Assembly: GCA_049999725.1 (NCBI GenBank) | Contig: JBNGIS010010909.1 | Location: forward strand, 1 to 24,762 | Source of the DNA: Haplomitrium mnioides | Taxonomy: Eukaryota; Marchantiophyta; Haplomitriopsida; Calobryales | Direction of reading: 5' to 3' | Length of the DNA: 24,762 bases | Part shown: one piece after another, positions 18,240 to 24,762 of the stretch | Numbering within the stretch: the first letter of the stretch is position 1 | How the letters are laid out: each line of letters starts with the position of its first letter | The notes under the pieces: generated by a model | Databases searched by the model: none | The model's input: the letters and a program-made list of their open reading frames with translations, nothing else | What the model was told of the DNA's origin: nothing | Program-made: the position numbers and the translations under genes

Positions 18240-19475
18240 GCTAAAGGTAGAAAACAAATTGGGGGTCAAAGAAGCCCTTGTTGATGAAAATCAATCTCCT
18301 ACTCTTGTTTCCTACCGCCTGCTTTTCTACTTCACTGCCAGAAAGCAAGAGAGTGGAAGGCGAGATAATTAAATAAAACTTCTACCCTTCCAGCAGAAGG
18401 AGGTTCTGATGAGCAAGACAATGACTTACTGTCCTTTGTCGATGGACTCAACGTGGCATATTATCAAGTCCATGGGGAGTCTAATGCTCAATAGTTGAAG
18501 AGTTTAGTGAAACCAAGATGTTTCACTTAAGCTATTGCTAATATTCCTTACGGTTTATAACCTTGACGAATGTAAGTATGATGATTCAGAACCATTTACA
18601 AAGGATGATATTTTTGATATGGTTTCTTCTTTTGCGGCTATTACTACTTCAGAGTTTTGGTCTTTTGTAACTATCCACTCTTTCCAATAGTTTGGCATTG
18701 TTGAGAATGCTTTGTTGGAGGTTTTTTGTGCCATCGACTACGACATCTGGCAAGTTGTTTTTGATTTTTCTATTTGCTAGTTTAACTTTATGTATTTTAT
18801 TTTTCCTTTGTCTTATGTACTTGTTTTTGTTACTACAAGGATAAAAGTATATTAATCATTTAGATGGTCCGCAAATTGCTCACGGTCACGAGTACTAGAG
18901 TGTGGGCTACTAGACAAAGGAGGGAAAACGGAGCATGAAGCCCTTCAACTTGCAAGCTGATGATGCCTAGTCGTTCTCACCAAATTATGCGAAGTGTGTT
19001 CAACTACTCGACTTTATCTGCAAAGCTTAAACATCTAAGAGATGATGCTCTTGTGAATGTTTACCAGAAGCCTCATGCTTTATATAATTTTTTCATTCAA
19101 AATTTAACAACGAAGCAAGATTGGATTTTGGATCTTTGGTCTGGGTCCGACAAGTACCTTGTCTATGCTTTAAAGCTAACACGAAATTGTATTGCAGTAG
19201 AATATGATAGACATCAATCTATCTATATTCCTTAGAGAATTTTGATGATAACTTCTTTGCCATCCAATGTTATTGAGTTGTAGATTGTATATGCATACCA
19301 CAAAGAGCTTGTTCCTCTTGGTACTGCAAGTGCATCTGGTGATTCTGTAGCAATTTTCAGGACTAGAAAGTGTCAACATGACTCTCTAGCAGTTGTAGAT
19401 GTTGAAGCTTCTCATGGGATAGATTTAGATAAGACCGTTCCTCTTGAAGAGGATAGGGCTGTAGCATCAGAGTGA
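18240..19475 (+). pseudogene. N6/N4 DNA methyltransferase domain, copy B
   Basis: It aligns with copy A throughout: VKEALVDENQSPTLVSYR, SFVDGLNVAYYQVHGES, then motif IV as AIANIPYG at 18531-18554, where the catalytic Asp is Asn. The intron begins GCAAGT, a rare GC donor or a broken one, and its AG lies so that the next exon is one base short. Motif I reads DLWSGSDKY at 19131-19157, so the last glycine is lost. The end (VYAYHKELVPLGTAS, DLDKTVPLEEDRAVASE) is well kept, with TGA at 19473-19475. Several more stops occur. It is clearly dead. Confidence 0.8.
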
Positions 19476-19491
19476 TGTTTATTTTGTACAT

Positions 19492-19497
19492 AATAAA
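19492..19497 (+). terminator. AATAAA polyadenylation signal after copy B
   Basis: AATAAA lies 17 bases past the stop of copy B. The matching AATAAA of copy C (21511-21516) lies a similar distance past its stop, so this is probably the real 3'-end signal of the original gene. Confidence 0.5.
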
Positions 19498-19684
19498 GTA
19501 TTTTTCCCACAAAATATTATTTGATTCCTCTTCTTTCTTATAACATTCCAAATCCAATTTAAGTGTTTTCTTCATGATATAATTTCCTTTGCAAAATTAA
19601 TTTAAAACAAAACATATTTGTTTTCATTAAAATTAGTTATAAGATCTATGCTTGCATGGAAGGTCCCTATGTCCATTTACTTGG

Positions 19685-19884
19685 CAGTCTGTGCTCGCGT
19701 GTGCTTTTGTTGTCTATGCACGTATTGGCTTTAGTTGTTTAAGCTCTCGTGAGCTTCTGTTTTCCATTCGTGCATAGGCTTTAGTTGTTCAAGCTCATGT
19801 GGGATTCAATTGTCCATGTGCGCACATCCTTTAATTGTTCAAGCTCGTGTGGTCTTTAGTTCTCTAAGCATGAATTGGTTTTAG
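19685..19884. repeat. 25-bp repeat array after copy B, 8 copies
   Basis: Eight units start at 19685 and every 25 bp to 19860. Each begins with a form of TTGTCTATGC or TTGTTCAAGC and ends near GGCTTTAG. Cores such as GCACGT, TGCGCGCA-like and CTCGTG are partly self-complementary. A degenerate lead-in covers about 19645-19684. It corresponds to the shorter array after copy A. Confidence 0.85.
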
Positions 19885-20465
19885 CAATTTTTTTCATAAT
19901 TGTTTCGCTTCAACAATTCTCTTGCACCTACACATTTGGGTTCCAATTCAAAATTCCTGCATGTGATGACCTCAACATTCTAAGCATGTCTAAGCTTTAC
20001 CATTCCAAGTGCAAAGTTGCTTCGGTAGCCTCTATGGGCATGAGCTTTAAGACTATGCTGTAGAGTTCTAGTGTGTTTAAATACATTTTTTTGATTGAAT
20101 ATGTTTCTGATAAAATTTGAATTTTTTCATCAATTTGTGAAATGACTCATATCTTGGTTAGTTTTGCAAATATTTAGCAACAAATGACGTATTTATTTTG
20201 TATATTTTTTGTTCGATAATGCTCATGCTTTTTAAAGAAGAAATTATGAAAGCAATTTTGATAATATTCTCACAAGAAGATTTGCTTTGAATATATTATG
20301 AACTTGAAATAAGCAATTTTGATATATAAAATTATATTTGTTTTTGCAAACAAGCATTAGTAGGATCAAATTAATAATTTTGGATGCTAAAATTTTGAAG
20401 TTGGCTTTTGAGAACAAAAAATGAAACATGAACCGAGTAGTGGTTCTTGGTTCAAAGTAACGATT
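19885..20465. other. AT-rich tail of unit B
   Basis: No gene is recognised. It matches 17246-17665 over most of its length and ends with GGTTCAAAGTAACGATTGTT, which is the junction with copy C. The short open frames have no family resemblance. Confidence 0.55.
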
Positions 20466-21493
20466 GTTAGAGAGGTCCAAATAACAAGACAATGACTTAA
20501 TGTTCTATGTCAATAGACTCAACATGGTATTTTATCAAGTCTACGGGGAGGCTAATACTCGACAGTTGAAGGGATAAGTGAAATCTAGATGTTTTACTTT
20601 AGTTATTGTTGATATTTCTTACGGTTATAACCTTAAGGAATGCAACCATGATGATTTGGTACCCTTCACTAAGGGTGATATTTTTGACATAGTTTCTTTT
20701 TTTGCGGCCATTACAACTTCTAACTTTTAGTCTTTGGTTATTATCCATTCTTTCTAACAATTTGGCATTGTCAAGGATGCTCTATTGGAGGTTTGTTGTG
20801 CCATCAACCACAACATCTGGTAAGTTGTATTTTGATTTTTTTTCATCTGTTAGTTTATTTGTTTTATTTTTCCTTTACTTTCTTTCTTTTGTCTCATGTG
20901 TATTTTTATTACTAAATAGACAAAAGTAATATTCATCACTTAAGTGGTTCTATAATTGCTCACATCTACAAGTACTAGATTGTGAGCTACTGGACCAAGA
21001 TGGGCAAGCGAAACATGAAGCTCTTCAACTTGCAATTTGATGATGCAAGCGGGTGTCTTCGACAAATTATGCAGAGTGTTTTCAGCTGGCCAGCTATTTT
21101 GACAAAGCTCAAACATCAAGGAGATGATGCTTTTATGAATGTCTATCAAAAGCCTTAGGGTTCATATAACTTTTTGATTGATCATTTTTCAACAAAGCAA
21201 GATAAGATCTTAGGTCTTTGCTCTGGGTCCAACGCAGACCTTACTTGCACTTTGAAGTTGATGCAAAATTGCATCGCCGTCAAATATGATGGACGTTAGT
21301 CTATTTGTATTCCCCATATGGTTTTGGCGATAGCTTCTTTGCCATTAGATGTGATAGATTCACAGATTATATATGCATACCACAAGGAGCCTATTCCTTT
21401 TGGTACTGCTAGTGCTTTTAGCAATTTTCTGTTGATTTAAATGAGACCATTCCTCTTGAAGAGGATAGGGCTGAAGCTGTAGCATCAAATTGA
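20466..21493 (+). pseudogene. N6/N4 DNA methyltransferase domain, copy C (truncated)
   Basis: The copy starts inside the first methyltransferase exon, directly at the unit junction, with NDLMFYVNRLNMVFYQVYGEA-type sequence. Motif IV reads VDISYG at 20608-20625, where the Pro is Ser. The intron donor is GTAAGT. Motif I reads GLCSGSNAD at 21213-21239, so the leading Asp and the last Gly are lost. The tail IIYAYHKEPIPFGTASAF and VASN is followed by TGA at 21491-21493. Seven or more stops are present. It is the most decayed copy. Confidence 0.78.
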
Positions 21494-21510
21494 TGTATTT
21501 TTTTGTAAAT

Positions 21511-21516
21511 AATAAA
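21511..21516 (+). terminator. AATAAA polyadenylation signal after copy C
   Basis: AATAAA lies 17 bases past the stop, in the same place relative to the gene as after copy B. Conservation between two copies supports a real signal. Confidence 0.5.
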
Positions 21517-21618
21517 ATATTTTTTCACAAAATATTATTGAATTTTTCTTCATTCTTATTGCATTCCAAATCCAATTTATGGAGTATTTTCTTCACAATT
21601 CAATTTCTTTTACAATTG

Positions 21619-22460
21619 TCGGTCGGGTATGTTTGAGTTTTTTCTTTTTTTTGTGAATGGTGAGCATCTAGCCTAGTTAATTCTTTCAGTTTGTGTTAGC
21701 CTGTTGTATTGTATTATATTTTATTGTTTTATTATTGTTTTCCATCTTGCACCTTTCTTCTCTCTCTCCTCTCCTTTCTCTTCCTTTCCTTTCTGCTTTC
21801 CCCAACGAATGTCACGAATCATGCAATGCAAGGGGGAGTTCTGTGGAATCAAGAGGAGTCAGGTAAGAATGCTAGCAGGATGAGCAAAAGGACTCATAGC
21901 AAATCAAGAGGGAAGCCAAGTGGGTTGATCAAGAGCAGGGAAGGGAAATTCTAGGCCCAAGAGGAAGGCGAGCAACAAGGAAGAGGGCCACATGCAGCCA
22001 GGCAGATCCCAGATGAGGAAGCTGGCGGATCGAGCAGAAGATTGCATGAAAGCTACCAATCCAGCGGAGATGGAAAGAGGCGAGGAGGAGGACGATCGGG
22101 ATGTGTGCAGAGAGCCACTACGCGAGCAGATCTGAAGTTGCAACAATGTGAAGAAGTGCCCATAGGCAATGAGCGACTTGCAAGGGAGTATGTTGCGGGT
22201 GAAGCCAGATAGAGAGAAGGCAGCTATGCAAAATCTGAGGACGAGGCCCTGCGGTGGATCGCCCAGCTGAGAAGAAAAAGAAACCCTTAAGAATTGGAGG
22301 TCGTCTGCGAAAATATGGCAAGAGGAGGAAGATCTCTGCGAGGAATCAAACCAAAGAAGGAAAATTCCAAGGAACCCAAAAGACTGATCAAAACGTGGAG
22401 TCCCCAACTTAAAGGGTTTTGACTGGACACCAGAAGTGGGGTCCCTAGTTAAAAGGGATC
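21619..22460 (+). other. Start of GC-richer block with a broken Arg/Glu-rich frame
   Basis: Similarity to the unit B tail stops near 21618, and a new sequence begins with GTCGGTCGGGTATG, followed by a CT-rich tract. From about 21838 a plus-strand frame reads SGKNASRMSKRTHSKSRGKP, RLHESYQSSGDGKRRGGGR, TRADLKLQQCEEVPIGNERL and KENSKEPKRLIKTWSPQLKG with four stops. It is strongly charged and may be a decayed structural protein of a retroelement; I do not recognise it. The antisense strand has a longer open frame (22536-21904) that I judge to be a shadow. Confidence 0.35.
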
Positions 22461-22879
22461 CATTCCGGGGTGTTTGACAAGTTGTAAGGTAAGGCTTGAA
22501 GGGCAAAACGGGGATAAGTGAAGCGGTGATTGACAAAAAGGTGACTTGTCACCATTCTATGACATGGAGGATTGTTGGGATGGCAGCTATAAGGCCAAGT
22601 GGGAAGGGCAAAATGGTGACTCATCACAATTTTGGAGCTTGCGGAAGTCCGTAGGGCCCTACGAAAACGTGGTGTCTCCGGCGCGCTTCATAGGATTCAA
22701 GGACACGTGGCGGTTCCAGGGAGTCCGCGGACCCTCAGCGGGAAAGTGGCGGGCTCCGTAGATCTTAACGGGGCTTAGCCTCTCTAAGTGACGAGCCCAA
22801 TTAAGTGGGTTCCGATTTGTCTTCCGACTTGGAGAGCCCACTTAACCGGGATCCGTTAGGAGGCCCAATCGGAGAGCAA
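22461..22879. other. GC-rich repeat-like region
   Basis: Plant retroelement-like sequence with short repeated pieces (GGTGACTTGTCACC near 22540-22553, GCCCAATTAAGTGGGTTCCG, ACGTGGCGG). GTGACTTGTCAC is a perfect 12-bp palindrome. I see no gene. It leads into the 49-bp array. Confidence 0.4.
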
Positions 22880-23262
22880 GGAAAGAGCATCGAAAGGGCG
22901 ATCTATCACGGGTCCGACCTGAGGAGTACCGAGGAAAGCCAAAAGGGTGATGTATCACAAGTTCGGCTAGACGAAGAGCAAACAGTGCTGAAGCGGTGAC
23001 CTATCGACAATCCAACCGGAGACCAAGGAAAGAGTGCCAAAAGGGTGATCTATCGCGAGTCCGACCAGAGGAGTACCGAAGAAAGCTGAAAGGGTGATGC
23101 ATCACAAGTCTAGCCAAACAAAGAGCAAGCAGTGCCGAAGAGGTGACCTATTGATGATTTGACCGAAAGAGCAAGTAAAGGCAAAAGGGCGATCTATCGA
23201 CGATCCGACCAGAGGAAAAGCAAGGAGCGCACAACCGAAGGGGTGATCTATTGCAGATCCAG
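22880..23262. repeat. 49-bp tandem array, about 8 copies
   Basis: A core such as GGGTGATCTATCGCGAGTCC recurs at about 22896, 22945, 22994, 23043, 23092, 23141, 23187 and 23241. The first five steps are 49 bp and the last three are about 49, 46 and 54. The core ends vary (ATCGCGAGT, ATCACAAGT, ATCGACAAT), again mostly by C/T or G/A. It may be part of an LTR or leader. Confidence 0.82.
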
Positions 23263-23710
23263 AAATGACAAGGACGAAAGTTTGATGGAGTACGGGTTGA
23301 CACTGAAAGTTCGACGGGGATTGACGAGGAGTCCTCTATAGTTCTTATATCGAGCAGAGGAACAACTTAGCAAAAGGAGCCTCGGAGCATACAATTCTGA
23401 AACGGTGACAACGATACTGTTCTTACTCGGCGAGGGAAAGGCTTTGCAGATGACGTGGCATCCGCGAAAGAGAGGAGGAGTCAATGGGTCAACCACGGAA
23501 CCCAGTCAAGGTGACAGTCCGCCTACCCCTTTGTCGGGCGGCATCGGACGGCGCCCTTCGGATGATGTGGGGCCCTCAGAAATCTTGGAGGAGGTCAGCA
23601 GGTCAAACTTCAAAAAGAGGTCAATGCAACGGTCAGACTATCCCCTTGTGGGGTAGCGTCGGACGACGCGAGTCGGAAGGAGGTCAAACATGATACGTGG
23701 CGGCTTGCGA
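23263..23710. other. GC-rich segment without recognised gene
   Basis: Two overlapping short open frames occur near 23405-23693 with no family resemblance. The sequence has paired motifs such as GGGCGGCATCGGACGGCGC and GGGGTAGCGTCGGACGACGC about 110 bases apart, so it may also be made of old repeats. Confidence 0.35.
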
Positions 23711-23890
23711 GGGTTTGTGAGTGACTGCAGGGGTCCGTGCGTGACTGCGAGGGTCCGTGAGTGACTGTGGGGGTCTGTGAGTGACTGCGAGAACTCGTGG
23801 GCGATTACGGACACGTGGCAGCTTGCGGGGGTCCGTGGGCGATTGCGGAAACGTGGTAGCTTGCGGGAGTCCGCGAGTGATATCGGAGGC
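23711..23890. repeat. 21-bp and 38-bp short tandem repeats
   Basis: Units like GGGTCCGTGAGTGACTGCGAG recur about every 20-21 bp from 23711 to about 23800. Two longer units follow, each with CGTGGCAGCTTGCGGGGGTC or a close variant, about 38 bp apart. It is a low-complexity block in the GC-rich element. Confidence 0.78.
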
Positions 23891-24429
23891 ATGGCAGCGG
23901 GGAAACAGCTGAGGAAAATTATGACTCAGCCCGCGAGATGCATCGGGTAGCCAATCTGCAGTGTCGATCTGCGAATCCAACCCTCTCTGAGCAAATCTTT
24001 TCGGATTTCTCTGCGGAAGGACCCCTCCGATCACTAATTACAAATTTGCGCTTAACTTGCTACTTCAAAGCAATCGAATCGGAGGCTGCTATGGGGTTGC
24101 TGATGTGGGCCAGCGGCGAGGCGATTTCAGGCTAGGATTCTTCAAATGAGAGCCTTATGGATCGAGAGTAGGTGTCAGCCAATTTCATCACCAGCCTTCT
24201 CCAGAATTTTCCTCCCCCGACCCTGAAGGCTTCAAAGACGACTGTTAAAACCGGACTGGACGCCAGGTGTCACCTTACCAAGAAGTGCTTGCTAACGAGA
24301 AAAACAGCCAAAGTCCAGCGAAGAGGGGAGGAGTGATCTTGATCAAGAATCGGTGGGGGTGACGCGCGCCTACGAGGAGGGTATAGATGGGATCGTTGCG
24401 ACATTCTGGGGGTTGATTTGTTGCAAAAT
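23891..24429. other. Remaining GC-rich block
   Basis: No convincing gene. A TATAGATGG lies near 24379. The block ends where the AT-rich segment begins. It is probably part of the same element as 21619-23890. Confidence 0.35.
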
Positions 24430-24762
24430 TGAGTTGTAAACAACTGCTACTTGAACCAAGAACAAGCTTCTCAGAACAGGAACTTTTTTTTTTTGAGGAA
24501 AAATTGTGATTTTTCATATCAAAAACATAAAAAACGAGGTTAATTTTTAAAAACAAAAAGTACATGAGTTTTCTGGGGTTTTTTTTTTGCCATTTCAGCA
24601 ACCATAATAGAGCGAAAGTCAATTTCATTATGCAAAATCAATCAATATTACTAGTTCTTACAAAAACCTTTGAAAACTCGAATTTGTTTAAAATCATAAC
24701 AATTACGGTAAGTTTTCATCAAAAAATTACATTTATCATTGATTACAATTGTACGCCCAAAA
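24430..24762 (-). repeat. Inverted relic of the unit-end sequence
   Basis: AACAACTGCTAC followed by TTGAACCAAGAAC (near 24440-24465) matches the reverse complement of the junctions at 17640-17672 and 20438-20470, where the reverse strand reads AACAACTGCTACTTTGAACC and TTTGAACCAAGAAC. After that the sequence is AT-rich with only weak similarity. It may be the end of another copy of the same mobile element lying in the other direction. The window ends before this can be tested. Confidence 0.4.

Larger units (their letters stand above)
15120..21618 (+). repeat. Tandem duplication of the methyltransferase unit (A, B, C)
   Basis: Three copies lie head to tail: A from about 15120, B from about 17668 and C from about 20466. 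Motif IV lies at 15903, 18537 and 20608, and motif I at 16496, 19131 and 21213. The A-to-B step is about 2,634 bp, and both motifs keep that spacing. The B-to-C step is about 2,071 bp because C lacks the 24-bp array and the front of its exon. Each unit carries the two exons, the short intron, the 3' flank and, in A and B, the AT-rich tail. C ends at about 21618, where the GC-richer block begins. Confidence 0.85.

Noticed and set aside
21904-22536. Longest uninterrupted open frame of the window, 210 codons on the minus strand
   Set aside because: Its product is Ser/Leu/Phe-rich with no family pattern, as expected for the antisense of an Arg/Glu-rich frame. The plus strand gives a more protein-like charged reading, though with four stops. 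I treat the minus frame as a shadow.
24275-24628. 117-codon minus-strand frame at the right end
   Set aside because: It crosses the junction of the GC-rich block with the AT-rich inverted relic, is low in complexity, and shows no family motif.

Overview
This looks like repeat-dense nuclear DNA from a plant or related streptophyte. It has plant-type Copia protein sequence, GT-AG introns of about 100 bp with T-rich 3' ends, AATAAA signals, AT-rich spacers and a 100-N assembly gap (9377-9476). There are no rRNA, tRNA or CRISPR features and no clearly intact host gene. Every recognisable protein is broken by stops or frameshifts, mostly of the C-to-T kind expected from decay of methylated DNA. 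I cannot name the species.

Region 1 (1-822) is a CT-rich flank with a 71-bp tandem repeat. Region 2 (823-8681) is a complete but dead Ty1/Copia retrotransposon on the minus strand. It has 107-bp LTRs, a possible half-tRNA(Ile) primer site, a long leader of about 2.06 kb, one gag-pol frame (6498 to about 1391) and a polypurine tract. Its reverse transcriptase carries an in-frame insert of 13 phased G-P-[LF]-V repeats between the DIIxAYLYG and YGLKQSG motifs.

Region 3 (about 8850-21620) is the most interesting part. A decayed minus-strand gene (12590 to 8858) resembles the DUF7869 family of transposase-like proteins: Cys-rich N part, DGMDQ / QLDN / THDQIDQMF core and a C-terminal beta-rich module. 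Diverging from it is a plus-strand gene with a ParB-like domain (about 14250-14640) followed by a beta-class N6/N4 DNA methyltransferase domain (motif IV at 15903, motif I at 16496). The methyltransferase half is repeated twice more downstream (18240-19475 and 20465-21493) with progressively ruined catalytic motifs. Arrays of 24-bp near-palindromes lie before methyltransferase copies A and B and upstream of the ParB part. Related 25-bp arrays follow copies A and B, and a 30-bp array lies in the coding part of the divergent gene. I read this as remains of a mobile element that carried a transposase-like protein and its own bacterial-type DNA methyltransferase; that link is inference.

Region 4 (about 21620-24430) is more GC-rich and probably another retroelement or non-autonomous repeat. 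It holds a broken Arg/Glu-rich frame, a 49-bp array and a 21-bp array. Region 5 (24430-24762) is AT-rich and begins with a short inverted copy of the sequence that ends the methyltransferase repeat units.
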